A program made the position numbers and the translations under genes. DNA of 36,062 bases from an uncultured Muribaculaceae bacterium. Lineage in GTDB: Bacteria; Bacteroidota; Bacteroidia; Bacteroidales; Muribaculaceae. Below the pieces are notes generated by a model, which searched no databases, was not told the DNA's origin, and worked only from the letters and a program-made list of their open reading frames with translations. Below are positions 24,869-34,594 of this stretch, piece after piece (positions within the stretch are counted from its first letter, which is position 1; every line of letters begins with the position of its first letter). Location: the NCBI GenBank assembly GCA_947176745.1, contig CAMWRV010000027.1, positions 1 to 36,062 of the forward strand, given 5' to 3'.

Positions 24869-27800
24869 ATGAGAAAAACTCTAATCGGGTGGTTGTTGCT
24901 GATCCTGACAGCAATAACGACAAACGCCCAGGAGATTACAGTTGGAGGCACCGTAATTTCCAAAGAAGACGGAGAACCGCTCATCGGAGCGACCGTGATG
25001 TCGCTCGCCACAGGCAGAGGCACCGCTACCGACATCGACGGGAACTTCTCGATAACCGTTCCCGAAGGATCTAAAATAAAGGTCACCTATGTCGGTTATC
25101 AGGACTTCACGGGAACCGCCACTCCCGTCATGACAATCGAGATGTCGGAAAACTCCGATGTGCTCGACGAGATTGTGGTCGTGGGCTACTCCACTCAGAA
25201 GAAAGCCGACGTGACCGGAGCGATCACCGCCGTCAACACCGACGAACTCGAGAAACTCGGAGAGAACAACGTAGTCAAGGCGATGCAGGGACGCGTTCCG
25301 GGCATGAACATCACCGCCGACGGCAACCTCAGCGGCTCATCGACAGTACGCATCCGCGGTGTGGGGACACTCAACAACAATGACCCGCTATACATCATCG
25401 ACGGAGTGCCGACCAAGGCCGGCATGCACGAGCTAAATCCCAACGACATCGAGTCCATCCAGATCCTCAAGGACGCGGCCTCAGCTTCGATCTACGGTTC
25501 CCGCGCGGCCAACGGCGTGATAATCATCACCACCAGGCGCGGCAAGAACCTCAAGATCACACTCGACGCCTCTGTGGCTGCCTCATTCTACAACAACCGG
25601 CTCAAAACACTCAACGCCGAGCAATACGGCCGCGTAATGTGGCAGGCTTTCGTCAATGACGGACAAGATCCCAACAGCAACGCCCTCGGATACCGCTACA
25701 ACTGGGGATACGACAAATCAGGCAATCCCGTGCTTTACAACGTGTCGATGAACAAATATCTCGACACTTCCAACACCACTCCGGCATCCGACACAGACTG
25801 GGTTGACGAGACCACCCGAACCGGTCTGATCCAGAACTACAACTTCTCCGTAAGCGGAAGCACCGAGAAACTGTCGTCGTTCTTTTCGCTCGGATACTAC
25901 AAGAACCTGGGCATCATCAAAGACACCGACTTCGACCGTTTCTCCACACGCATAAACAACGAATACAAACCAATCGACCGCCTTACCATAGGCGAGCACC
26001 TGACAATCAACCGCACAAGCGAGGTCAACGCACCCGACGGCTTCATGCAAAACGTGCTGCAGTTCAACCCTTCGCTCCCTGTTTACACTGAAGACGGAGA
26101 GTACGCCGGTCCTGTAGCCGGCTATCCCGACCGCGAGAACCCGGTGGCGCGTCTTGAACGCAACAAAGACAACCGGTATACATACTGGCGCACATTCGGA
26201 GATGCATATGTCGGCTTCGACTTCGGACGCGGATTCAGCGCACGCACCACATTCGGTCTTGACTACGCGCAGAAGAAAGCCCGCTACTTCACATACCCCA
26301 TCACCGAAGGCACAATGGCCAACCCCACCAACGCCGTCGAAGCAAAACAGGAGCACTGGACCCGCTGGATGTGGAACCTTATCGGACAATACAACCGCGA
26401 ATTCGGAGCACATCACGTAGATATACTCGCCGGCATGGAGCTCATCCGCGAGAACTTCGAGTGGTTCTCTGCCTACAAGGAAGACTTCTCGATCCTGACA
26501 CCCGACTACATGTGGCCCGACGCAGGCGTCGGCAACGCCATGGCCTACGGTTCGAGCGAGGGATATTCGCTGGCATCGTTCTTCGGCAAAGCCAACTACT
26601 CGTTTGACTCGCGGTATCTTGTCGGAATCACTCTCCGCCACGACGGTTCTTCGCGATTCGGAAAGAACAACCGTTACGCCACATTCCCGTCAGTATCAGT
26701 CGGATGGAGGGCGAACAACGAGGCATTCCTGCGTGATGTCAACTGGATCACCGAACTCAAGCCCCGCTTCTCATGGGGACAGACCGGAAACCAGGAAATC
26801 TACAATTACGCCCGTTATACGATCTATGTGCCGCAGTATTCCGGCTCGACATGGGGAGGCGGCGGCTACGGAACTTCATACGACATCGCGGGCACCAACG
26901 GCGGCGCGATACTCGATTCCGGATTCAAACGCAACCAGATAGGAAATCCCGACATAAAGTGGGAGACCACTACCCAGTATAACGCCGGTATCGATTTCGG
27001 TTTCCTCAACAACCAGCTCTTCGGATCGTTCGACTGGTACCGCAAGAAAACCTCTGATATTCTTGTGGAGATGGTCGGCATTGCGGCCATGGGCGAAGGC
27101 ACGAGCCAGTGGATTAATGCCGGAGAAGTGCTCAACCACGGTGTCGAGCTCAATATCGGATGGCGCAAGACCACAGACTATGACTTCCATTACGAAATCA
27201 CCGGCAACATTGCCACCTACCGCAACAAGATCACAAAGCTGCCGACAACAGTTGCCGCCAACGGCACATTCGGCGGCAACGGAGTCGAGAGCGTGATCGG
27301 ACATCCGATGGGATCACAGGTCGGATATGTGGCAGACGGCATTTTCCGCTCGCAGGAGGAAGTCGACAACCATGCCCGGCAGGAGGGAGCGGCACCGGGA
27401 CGCATCCGATGGGCCGACCTTGACAACAACGGGGTAATAGATGAGCGCGACCAGAAATGGATATTCGACCCTACGCCCGATTTCACCTACGGCATCAACG
27501 TCTATCTGCAGTATAAATGCTTTGACTTCTCCATGTTCTGGCAGGGCGTGCAGGGACAAGACGTGATAACCGATCTCAAGAAAGAGACCGACCTCTGGAG
27601 CGGACTCAACATCGGATTCCTCAACAAAGGCGAACGTCTGCTCGACTCATGGACTCCCGTCAACAGCGACTCGTCGATTCCGGCAGTGAGCCGTTCCGAC
27701 ATCAACAACGAGAAACGTGTCTCGACCTACTATGTCGAAAACGGTTCGTTTCTCAAACTCCGCAACATACAGATCGGATACAACTTCCCGCAAAGTGTCA

Positions 27801-27958
27801 CCGAAAAGCTGCGCATGTCAAAGCTTCGCCTATATCTGAGCGCATCGAATCTCCTGACTTTCAAGAGCAAAGATTTCACAGGCGTAGATCCGGAGAACCC
27901 CAACTACGGTTATCCCATACCGCTGACACTGACTTTCGGCCTCAACATCAACTTCTAA
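24869..27958 (+). CDS. SusC/RagA-type TonB-dependent outer-membrane transporter
   Basis: 1029 residues with a signal peptide (1-20, ending TNA). An N-terminal carboxypeptidase-regulatory-like domain (about 23-95, VGGTVISKEDGEPLIGATV) precedes the plug with the SusC signature DEIVVVGYSTQKKADVTGAI (100-119) and RIRGVGTLNNNDPLYIIDGVP. A long barrel follows and ends in FGLNINF. It imports oligosaccharides across the outer membrane together with the SusD-like lipoprotein encoded next (17 bp gap). The neighbouring GH32 enzyme and the BT1754-like sensor point to fructo-oligosaccharides. Confidence 0.95.
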   Translation: MRKTLIGWLLLILTAITTNAQEITVGGTVISKEDGEPLIGATVMSLATGRGTATDIDGNFSITVPEGSKIKVTYVGYQDFTGTATPVMTIEMSENSDVLDEIVVVGYSTQKKADVTGAITAVNTDELEKLGENNVVKAMQGRVPGMNITADGNLSGSSTVRIRGVGTLNNNDPLYIIDGVPTKAGMHELNPNDIESIQILKDAASASIYGSRAANGVIIITTRRGKNLKITLDASVAASFYNNRLKTLNAEQYGRVMWQAFVNDGQDPNSNALGYRYNWGYDKSGNPVLYNVSMNKYLDTSNTTPASDTDWVDETTRTGLIQNYNFSVSGSTEKLSSFFSLGYYKNLGIIKDTDFDRFSTRINNEYKPIDRLTIGEHLTINRTSEVNAPDGFMQNVLQFNPSLPVYTEDGEYAGPVAGYPDRENPVARLERNKDNRYTYWRTFGDAYVGFDFGRGFSARTTFGLDYAQKKARYFTYPITEGTMANPTNAVEAKQEHWTRWMWNLIGQYNREFGAHHVDILAGMELIRENFEWFSAYKEDFSILTPDYMWPDAGVGNAMAYGSSEGYSLASFFGKANYSFDSRYLVGITLRHDGSSRFGKNNRYATFPSVSVGWRANNEAFLRDVNWITELKPRFSWGQTGNQEIYNYARYTIYVPQYSGSTWGGGGYGTSYDIAGTNGGAILDSGFKRNQIGNPDIKWETTTQYNAGIDFGFLNNQLFGSFDWYRKKTSDILVEMVGIAAMGEGTSQWINAGEVLNHGVELNIGWRKTTDYDFHYEITGNIATYRNKITKLPTTVAANGTFGGNGVESVIGHPMGSQVGYVADGIFRSQEEVDNHARQEGAAPGRIRWADLDNNGVIDERDQKWIFDPTPDFTYGINVYLQYKCFDFSMFWQGVQGQDVITDLKKETDLWSGLNIGFLNKGERLLDSWTPVNSDSSIPAVSRSDINNEKRVSTYYVENGSFLKLRNIQIGYNFPQSVTEKLRMSKLRLYLSASNLLTFKSKDFTGVDPENPNYGYPIPLTLTFGLNINF

Positions 27959-27975
27959 TTCCACAGAAACATCAA

Positions 27976-29712
27976 ATGAAAAAGATAATATACACGCTGG
28001 CCGCGCTCATCATGAGCCTCACGGCCGCAAGCTGCGATTCATTTCTTGACGAGCAGAAGCCGCAGGGCGTGATGGACGACGAGCAGCTCAGACAGCCCGA
28101 ATATATCGACAATCTCGTTATCTCTGCCTATGCCATCTGGATTTCGGGCGAGGATATCAACTCCTCGTTCAGTCTCTGGAACTATGACGTGCGTTCGGAC
28201 GACGCCTACAAGGGAGGCAACGGCACGGAAGACGGCGATGTGTTCCACGCCCTCGAGATCTCTCAGGGAGTCATGACCACCGCATGGAATCTGAGCAGCA
28301 TCTGGGAACGCCTCTACAACTGCATATCGCGTGCCAACACCGCTCTCGATCTGCTGGAGAAGGTCGACGCAGACGCCTATCCGCTCAGAGACCGCCGCAT
28401 CGCCGAGATGCGTTTCCTGCGCGGGCACGGACATTTCCTGCTCAAGCAGCTTTTTAAATACATTCCGTTCGCGATTGACCCGGGAATGAGTCCTGACGAC
28501 TACAACAACCTGTCGAACCGCGAGTTCAGCAACGACGAGGGATGGGAGAAAATCGCCGAAGACTTCCGGTATGCCTACGAGACTCTGCCTGCCGTGCAGG
28601 CAGAGAAAGGACGCCCGACACGCGCGGCGGCAGCCGCCTACCTTGCCAAGACATATCTTTACAAGGCATACAGGCAGGACAACGAGGCCTCGCACGCCAT
28701 CACATCGATCAACGCCGACGACCTGCGCAAGGTGGTCGAATACACCGAATCTGCGGTGACCGGCGCGTCGGGCTGCGGTCTCGAAGCCGACTTCCGCAAC
28801 AATTTCCGTCCTGAACCGCAGTATGAGAACGGCATCGAGTCCGTATGGGCCATGCAGTATTCGATGAACGACGGCTCAAAGAACGGCAACTGCAACTGGG
28901 CGTTCGGCCTCATCGTGCCCAATATTCCCGGCGTGACCGACGGCGGCTGCGACTTCTACAAGCCGAGTCAGAACCTTGTCAACGCTTTCCGGACCGACAG
29001 CGACGGGCACCCCATGCCCGACACATTCAACAACAGCGACTACGACATGACCATCGACTATGCCGATCCGCGTCTTTTCCTCACCGTCGGACTTCCGGGC
29101 ACTCCCTACGAGTTCAATCCAAAGTACATGATGGATCGCACTGCCGACTGGAGCCGCTCCAACGGTCTCTACGGCTACTACGTATCGCTGAAGCACAATG
29201 TCGATCCCGACAGCGGGTTCATGGTAAAAGACGGTCTGTGGGCGAGTCCGATGAACCATATTGTGATCAGATATGCCGATGTGATGCTGATGCGGGCCGA
29301 AGCCCTTATCCAGCTTAACGACGGACGCATCGGCGAAGCCATCGGACTCATAAATTCGCTACGCACCCGCGCCTCCCAGAGTCTCTCGGCGATAGCTGAC
29401 TATGAGAAAGCCTACGGTATACGCATGCTCGTCAAGCCCTATACCGGCACCTACAGTCAGGAAGAGGCCATGAAGATGCTCAAATTCGAGCGACGCCTCG
29501 AACTTGCCATGGAGAGCGACCGCTTTTTCGATCTCGTCCGCTGGGGCGACGCCGAAAAGACACTCAACAGATATTACGCCGAGGAAGCGGCTAAATGCAC
29601 CATTTACTCACAGGCGCATTTCACCGCCGACAAGAACGAGTATCTTCCCATTCCGTTCGCACAGATAAGTGCCAGCAACGGACATTACACCCAGAATATC
29701 GGAGGATGGTAA
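27976..29712 (+). CDS. SusD-like surface glycan-binding lipoprotein
   Basis: 578 residues, starting at the ATG at 27976 because this gives a lipoprotein signal with TAASC (Cys20); upstream in-frame codons overlap the SusC gene. The N-terminal CDSFLDEQKPQG is typical of SusD. The helical core includes SSIWERLYNCISRANTALDLL and the AEMRFLRGHGHFLLKQLFKYIPF block of TPR-like helices. The end (RRLELAMESDRFFDLVRWGDAE ... EYLPIPFAQI) is the RagB/SusD C-terminal signature. It acts as a lid over the SusC-like barrel at the cell surface. 23 bp to the next gene. Confidence 0.95.
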   Translation: MKKIIYTLAALIMSLTAASCDSFLDEQKPQGVMDDEQLRQPEYIDNLVISAYAIWISGEDINSSFSLWNYDVRSDDAYKGGNGTEDGDVFHALEISQGVMTTAWNLSSIWERLYNCISRANTALDLLEKVDADAYPLRDRRIAEMRFLRGHGHFLLKQLFKYIPFAIDPGMSPDDYNNLSNREFSNDEGWEKIAEDFRYAYETLPAVQAEKGRPTRAAAAAYLAKTYLYKAYRQDNEASHAITSINADDLRKVVEYTESAVTGASGCGLEADFRNNFRPEPQYENGIESVWAMQYSMNDGSKNGNCNWAFGLIVPNIPGVTDGGCDFYKPSQNLVNAFRTDSDGHPMPDTFNNSDYDMTIDYADPRLFLTVGLPGTPYEFNPKYMMDRTADWSRSNGLYGYYVSLKHNVDPDSGFMVKDGLWASPMNHIVIRYADVMLMRAEALIQLNDGRIGEAIGLINSLRTRASQSLSAIADYEKAYGIRMLVKPYTGTYSQEEAMKMLKFERRLELAMESDRFFDLVRWGDAEKTLNRYYAEEAAKCTIYSQAHFTADKNEYLPIPFAQISASNGHYTQNIGGW

Positions 29713-29735
29713 ACACTAAACAACAACCTGAAAAC

Positions 29736-31112
29736 ATGAAAACAGTATTCAGCCATATATATTTACTCGCTCTCGCATTCGCACTGACATTCGGTCTGAC
29801 CGACTGCAGAGATGGAAACCGCGCGGATATGAGTCTCGACGGAGGCACGATGATCCTGAGTCTCAGCCTCGACTCATTCGAGGCCGAGATCGACAACAAG
29901 ACCAAGACGGCCATAGTCAACGTTCCCGACGGCTATGACATAACAGGCATGTCGCTCGCCGGCATCGAACTCGCGCCCGGAGCCGAGGCGGACATACACC
30001 CGGGAGAGGTATTGGACTGCAGCGTTCCCCGCAATATCCGAGTGACCAACGGCAACGTCTTCACCGACTACACACTGACCGTGAAACGCGATGACGTGAG
30101 CTTCATCAGCGCATCACTCAACGGCAGATATGCCGGAACCATCGACAACAATGCGCGTACCATCCTGTTTTATGTTCCCTTTGACGAAGACGTGACGGCA
30201 ATGCAGCTCACTTTCGAGACCGGAGAAGAGACCGCAGTCACCCCGGCGTCGGGATCTGTGCTCGATTTCTCGTCACCACAGCGGCTCGACGCAGTGTGCC
30301 GCACCGCCTCCGTGACATACACGGCGACAGCCGTCAAAAGCGAGATCTCGCAGGAGCCCAAGGCATTTGTCGGCAATGCCCCCGATGTGGCCTCTCTTGG
30401 CGATGAGGCGGCTGCCGCAGCCCGGTGGATGCTCTCTAACATACCCAACTCCCGCTTCGTGTCGCTGCAGGAGATTCTCGACGGCACCGTGAAGCTTTCG
30501 GACTTCACGATGGTGTGGTGTCACCTCGACTTCACCGACTGGCCCGGCATAATGTGGGATACCCGCGATCTTTTCAATGATTACTATATCAAAGGAGGAA
30601 ATATTCTGGCGACCCGCGACGGGGCACGCTACATCAACGACGTGTGGCGAATCGCCAAAGACCAGCAGTGCCCGGGCAACATGTTCGGCGGTGATTTCTA
30701 CGAGACTTTGGGATATGACCTCGGATTCAGCATACTCGGACACGAGTCGCACCCTCTCTTTGAGGGCCTGACTCCCGATGGCGACGGAAGAGTCTGTCTT
30801 CTTGCCGCCGGATGCGCGAACTCAAACCGCACCCTGCAGTGGATCGTCGACTGGGACACATATGGCGACATGACCATATGGGAGGAAAAGACCGGCGCCA
30901 CCGCGCTCGCTTCCGCCCACGACCACAACCCTGTCTGTGTGACCATAGCGGAATTCGCGCCCCGCGACATACTCGACGGCTACACCAGCGGACGGGTAAT
31001 CACGATCGGCACTCCCGCATTCGAATGGCATGATCCCAATGATGCGGCCAATACGTACCGTGAAAATATGTATCAACTCACTAAGAACGCCATCAACTAT
31101 CTGTGCAAATGA
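29736..31112 (+). CDS. Surface lipoprotein of DUF4960 type, probable fructan-binding protein
   Basis: 458 residues, starting at the ATG at 29736, which gives a signal ending LTDC (Cys24). Asp before the Cys is unusual for a lipobox. Two consecutive beta-sandwich-like repeats follow (about 40-120 and 120-205; each ends in a YTLTVKRD or YTATAVKS strand). The C-terminal 250 residues look alpha/beta, with GGNILATRDGARYINDVWR and HPLFEGLTPDGDGRV, reminiscent of a glutamine-amidotransferase-like fold but without a catalytic Cys I can identify. It holds the place of BT1761 in the B. thetaiotaomicron levan locus. A binding role is inferred from this position; the DUF number is from memory. Confidence 0.7.
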   Translation: MKTVFSHIYLLALAFALTFGLTDCRDGNRADMSLDGGTMILSLSLDSFEAEIDNKTKTAIVNVPDGYDITGMSLAGIELAPGAEADIHPGEVLDCSVPRNIRVTNGNVFTDYTLTVKRDDVSFISASLNGRYAGTIDNNARTILFYVPFDEDVTAMQLTFETGEETAVTPASGSVLDFSSPQRLDAVCRTASVTYTATAVKSEISQEPKAFVGNAPDVASLGDEAAAAARWMLSNIPNSRFVSLQEILDGTVKLSDFTMVWCHLDFTDWPGIMWDTRDLFNDYYIKGGNILATRDGARYINDVWRIAKDQQCPGNMFGGDFYETLGYDLGFSILGHESHPLFEGLTPDGDGRVCLLAAGCANSNRTLQWIVDWDTYGDMTIWEEKTGATALASAHDHNPVCVTIAEFAPRDILDGYTSGRVITIGTPAFEWHDPNDAANTYRENMYQLTKNAINYLCK

Positions 31113-31154
31113 CGGCAGCGGCCCGAAAGATTGCACGCCATATATCATTACAAC

Positions 31155-32744
31155 ATGAAACCAATGAGTTTACTTTCAATATCAATGTCGCTCGCGGCCA
31201 CTGTCATGGTCTCATGCGGCGAAGACAGCCACACTCCGGAAAACAGTAATCTGGAAAACAGCGCGACATATTTCGAATCGACCGACGCACAGGGATTCGG
31301 CACATATTACAAACCGGCGGTGGGCTATGTCGGCGACCCTATGCCATTCTATGATCCGCAGGAGAAGGACTTCAAAATTCTTTATCTTCAGGAATTCCGT
31401 CCCAATTCGGCGACTTTCCATCCGATATGGGGAATCTCGACCCGCGACTGCGCCAGCTACGAGTCTATGGGAGAGCTGATATCCACAGGCTCTGTAATGG
31501 AACTTGACGGCGCGATCGGCACAGGCTCAACTGTATATAATGATGCGGACGGCACGTATCACACATTCTATACCGGCCATTCGGTCAATATCGAGGCTAC
31601 CGGAATAGGAGAAGGTGTCATGGCAGCCACCTCGACCGATTTCCGCACATGGACCAAAGACCGGTCGTTCATCCTTTCGCCGGGCGATGAATACAGCACT
31701 ACCGATTTCCGCGATCCGTGCGTGTTCCGTGGCGATGACGGGCTGTGGCACATGATTGTCTCCACTCAGAAAAACGGCAAGGGTGTGCTTGCCGAATACA
31801 GTTCAGCCGACCTGCGCGCATGGGAGTCTCGCGGCATCTTCATGACAATGATGTGGGACCGCTTCTATGAGTGCCCCGACGTGTTCAGAATGGGCGACTG
31901 GTGGTATCTCGTCTATTCGGAGAAACATGCGGCTGTGCGCCGGGTGCAGTATTTCAAAGGACGCACTCTCGACGAGCTCAGAGCCTGCACCCGCGATGAC
32001 GCAGGCATCTGGCCGGACCTGCATGAAGGCATGCTCGACTCACGGGCATTCTATGCCGGCAAGACAGCTTCAGACGGCACCGACCGCTACATCTGGGGAT
32101 GGTGCCCCACCCGACCCGGCAAAGACAATGCCAACGTCGGAGCATACCCGGCGGAACCGGAGTGGGCTGGAGCTCTCGTATGCCATAGGATCGTTCAGCA
32201 TCCCGACGGAACCCTCAGTCTCGGCTCTGTCAAAGGAATTGACTCAAAACTCTCGACAGAGTCCACGCTCCGGGAAATGTCGCGCAGCGGCGACGTGACA
32301 GGCGACACAAACCGGTATACACTCGGAGCAGACAGTCATGTGCTTTTCAACCGTCTCGCCGACTGCAACCGTATATCCATGACAGTCACAGTATCGGAAG
32401 AGACCGACAGATTCGGCATCTCGTTCGTCCGCGGCACAGACTCTCAGAAATATTACACGATTATGGTCAATCCGGAAGGCGACGGACGCAGGAAGATAAA
32501 CTTCGAGGAGGAAGGCCCCGAGGGGGCGGGCTTCATCGCCGGAGCTGACGGATACCTGTTTGACGCGCCCGCCGACGGAGTCTACAACATAAAGATATAT
32601 ACCGACAATTCCGTCTGCTGCGTCTACATCAACGACAACTGCGCTTTCACGGCCCGTATCTACGGAATCCAGAAAAACTGCTGGTCGGTCAACAGCTACG
32701 ACGGCCGCATCGAATGCAGTGGTATTCAGACTTTCAAGCAATAA
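31155..32744 (+). CDS. GH32-clan lipoprotein, probable fructan hydrolase
   Basis: 529 residues. The lipobox VMVSC (Cys21) anchors it, probably at the cell surface. The five-bladed propeller part shows the three acidic motifs of GH32: Asp61 in VGDPMPFYDP (nucleophile position), Asp187 in FRDPCVF (transition-state stabiliser) and Glu239 in YECPDVF (acid/base). The usual WMNDPNG is replaced by VGDPMP, which marks a divergent subgroup. A C-terminal beta-sandwich (about 375-529) follows, as in GH32, ending CSGIQTFKQ. Start 31155 was chosen for the signal peptide. As the last gene of the locus it would cut levan or inulin; linkage cannot be told. Confidence 0.8.
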   Translation: MKPMSLLSISMSLAATVMVSCGEDSHTPENSNLENSATYFESTDAQGFGTYYKPAVGYVGDPMPFYDPQEKDFKILYLQEFRPNSATFHPIWGISTRDCASYESMGELISTGSVMELDGAIGTGSTVYNDADGTYHTFYTGHSVNIEATGIGEGVMAATSTDFRTWTKDRSFILSPGDEYSTTDFRDPCVFRGDDGLWHMIVSTQKNGKGVLAEYSSADLRAWESRGIFMTMMWDRFYECPDVFRMGDWWYLVYSEKHAAVRRVQYFKGRTLDELRACTRDDAGIWPDLHEGMLDSRAFYAGKTASDGTDRYIWGWCPTRPGKDNANVGAYPAEPEWAGALVCHRIVQHPDGTLSLGSVKGIDSKLSTESTLREMSRSGDVTGDTNRYTLGADSHVLFNRLADCNRISMTVTVSEETDRFGISFVRGTDSQKYYTIMVNPEGDGRRKINFEEEGPEGAGFIAGADGYLFDAPADGVYNIKIYTDNSVCCVYINDNCAFTARIYGIQKNCWSVNSYDGRIECSGIQTFKQ

Positions 32745-32760
32745 CGAAACGCTCTTCACT

Positions 32761-32805
32761 ATAAAAAGTCAACCCCGGCGGTGCGTGCCGGGGTTGACTT
32801 TTTAT
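32761..32805. terminator. Bidirectional terminator at the end of the utilisation locus
   Basis: A perfect 19-bp stem (32761-32779 with 32787-32805) and a 7-nt loop. The GC-rich core GTCAACCCCGGC is flanked by A5/T5 runs, so it can end transcription from both sides. It lies 16 bp after the GH32 stop and 47 bp from the stop of the convergent metallo-hydrolase. Confidence 0.9.
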
Positions 32806-32852
32806 CGTTTGAATTTGAGCGCTTGCCTGATGATCTTACGCTCTTCGCGTCT

Positions 32853-33857
32853 CTAACGGAACACGAACCAGCGCGTAGGGTCAAAGCGGGGAAGAGCCAT
32901 AAGCTGGACGTCGGCACTGCGGTCGGCAAGCGTATCCTCGGCGTTGCCTACAGTCAGTCCTCCGGCTTCGAGCGCGTCGCGGACTTCCTTCAGAGCCTTG
33001 GCAGGAGTGTTGTTGTCCTTGCTGAGATGGCAGAGGAAGATGTATTTAAGCGAGGGATTGACGATCTCGCCCAGAAAGGCGGCTGTGTCGCGGTTGTCGA
33101 GATGTCCGTTACCGGCGCGTATGCGGGCTTTGAGATATTCCGGATATCGCCCGAGCCGCAACATGTCGGAATCATAGTTGGCCTCAATGACAAGATAGTT
33201 GGCGAGGCTCATGTAGTGGCGCGCCCGGTCGGTGACGGCACCGAGGTCGGTGGCGAGCACAAAGCGGTGCCCCTCGAAATCTATCGAGAATCCCATGTTG
33301 TCAGAACCGTCGTGCGGAACATCGAACGCCGTGATCTCCATGTCGGCCACCTTGAAAGGAATCTCCTTGAATATCGGCGTGTGATAGTCTTTGATACGGC
33401 GAGATATGCTGTGGCGGCGCAGGAGGCCGTTGAGCACGCGTGGAGTGCAGTAGAGCGAGAGATGACGGTTGTTGCGCAGAAGATTGTATGAATAGCGCAC
33501 ATGGTCGCTATGGTCGTGAGTGAGAATCAGAGCCTTGACATGACGCATCGGCACTCCGTGCTCGCGGAGGATATCCTCGATCACGTCGGCGCGGATGCCG
33601 GCGTCGATCACCACTCCCCCTTTTTCGTTGCCGACATAGCAACTGTTTCCGCTCGATCCCGATGCGAACGATATGTAATTGAGGCGTCTGCGTCGCGACG
33701 CCATGTCTGCCTCGCGGTCAGCCTCGCCGACACTCAGATCCGAAGTCTGTGCATGCCTGTCGCGAGCGGCTGTCCGCACATCTTCATTTCCGTCCCATTC
33801 CTCGAACGGCAGTTCCGGCTGGTTTCTGAATGTTATCTTCTTTCCTGTCTGTCTCAT
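32853..33857 (-). CDS. MBL-fold metallo-hydrolase, WalJ (YycJ)-like
   Basis: 334 residues from the ATG at 33857, chosen because the longer frame (from 33923) would overlap the upstream gene by 50 bp. The metal motif LTHDHSDH is clear, with the start of the domain at NYISFASGSSGNSCYVG, typical of WalJ/YycJ. Further ligands lie in DVPHDGSDN, ATDLG and CHLSKDNN. Family members usually start close to the SFASGSSGN strand; here about 55 extra residues precede it (KITFRNQPELPFEEW, then a polar, probably disordered part). The real start could be Met at 33704. It probably acts in the cytoplasm as a nuclease-like hydrolase. 16 bp after the methyltransferase gene, likely same mRNA. Confidence 0.85.
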   Translation of the reverse strand: MRQTGKKITFRNQPELPFEEWDGNEDVRTAARDRHAQTSDLSVGEADREADMASRRRRLNYISFASGSSGNSCYVGNEKGGVVIDAGIRADVIEDILREHGVPMRHVKALILTHDHSDHVRYSYNLLRNNRHLSLYCTPRVLNGLLRRHSISRRIKDYHTPIFKEIPFKVADMEITAFDVPHDGSDNMGFSIDFEGHRFVLATDLGAVTDRARHYMSLANYLVIEANYDSDMLRLGRYPEYLKARIRAGNGHLDNRDTAAFLGEIVNPSLKYIFLCHLSKDNNTPAKALKEVRDALEAGGLTVGNAEDTLADRSADVQLMALPRFDPTRWFVFR

Positions 33858-33873
33858 ATGGCTGTCCACGCCG

Positions 33874-34590
33874 TCACTGGCGGTGGATAAGGAATATTGC
33901 CGGCCGCTTGTCGTAGTCGGCATTTACGTTTTTCCATTTCGAGGCAGGGAGGGTGATTATGGATTCCCGTTCGGGATCCGTTATGTCGCACGCCACGCAT
34001 AGCAGCGTGTCGGGACGCAGAGCGGAGGAGAGGAATCGGATCATGCGGTTGTTGCGGTAGGGAGTCTCGATGAAAATCTGAGTCTGCCCGAGGCGCGCAC
34101 ACCGGTTTTCGAGTTCCTTGACGGCGCGGTGACGTTCATCGTCCTTGATCGGCAGGTATCCGTTGAACGCGAACCCCTGGCCGTTGAATCCCGACGCCAT
34201 CAGCGACATCAGGATGCTCGACGGCCCGACAAGAGGCACCACCTTCAGCCCCTCACGCTGGGCAATGGCCACGACCGCCGCACCCGGATCGGCTACAGCC
34301 GGACATCCGGCCTCGCTCATCACTCCGACAGGTTCGCCGCGCCTCAGCGCGTCGAGATAGCCGGCTATGTCGCGCTCCGACGTGTGGCCGTTAAGTTCAT
34401 GAAACGTGCACTCATCAATCGGAAAAGTCCTGTCCCAGCGGCGCAGACAACGCCTGGCAGTGCGGAGATTCTCGACCACAAACGTGCGTATCTCCCTTAC
34501 AATATGAACATTCCCGGACGGGATAGTCATTTCAGACTCTCCCGCCCCGATCTCCACAGGTATAAGATACAACGCCGCTTGAATTTGCAT
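33874..34590 (-). CDS. RsmI-like SAM-dependent methyltransferase
   Basis: 238 residues of the tetrapyrrole-methylase fold. ALYLIPVEIG at residues 5-14 is the first strand, GVMSEAGCPAVADPGAAVV (about 88-106) and VVPLVGPSSILMSLMASG (about 117-134) are the SAM-binding motifs of the RsmI family (16S rRNA C1402 ribose methylation). FNGYLP and IFIETPYRNNRM follow. It is shorter than E. coli RsmI (286) and lacks the C-terminal extension, a form seen as a second paralogue in Bacteroidetes, so the target may differ. The start at 34590 is needed to keep the first strand, but it lies only 4 nt after the -7 box. Confidence 0.85.
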   Translation of the reverse strand: MQIQAALYLIPVEIGAGESEMTIPSGNVHIVREIRTFVVENLRTARRCLRRWDRTFPIDECTFHELNGHTSERDIAGYLDALRRGEPVGVMSEAGCPAVADPGAAVVAIAQREGLKVVPLVGPSSILMSLMASGFNGQGFAFNGYLPIKDDERHRAVKELENRCARLGQTQIFIETPYRNNRMIRFLSSALRPDTLLCVACDITDPERESIITLPASKWKNVNADYDKRPAIFLIHRQ

Positions 34591-34594
34591 ATCA

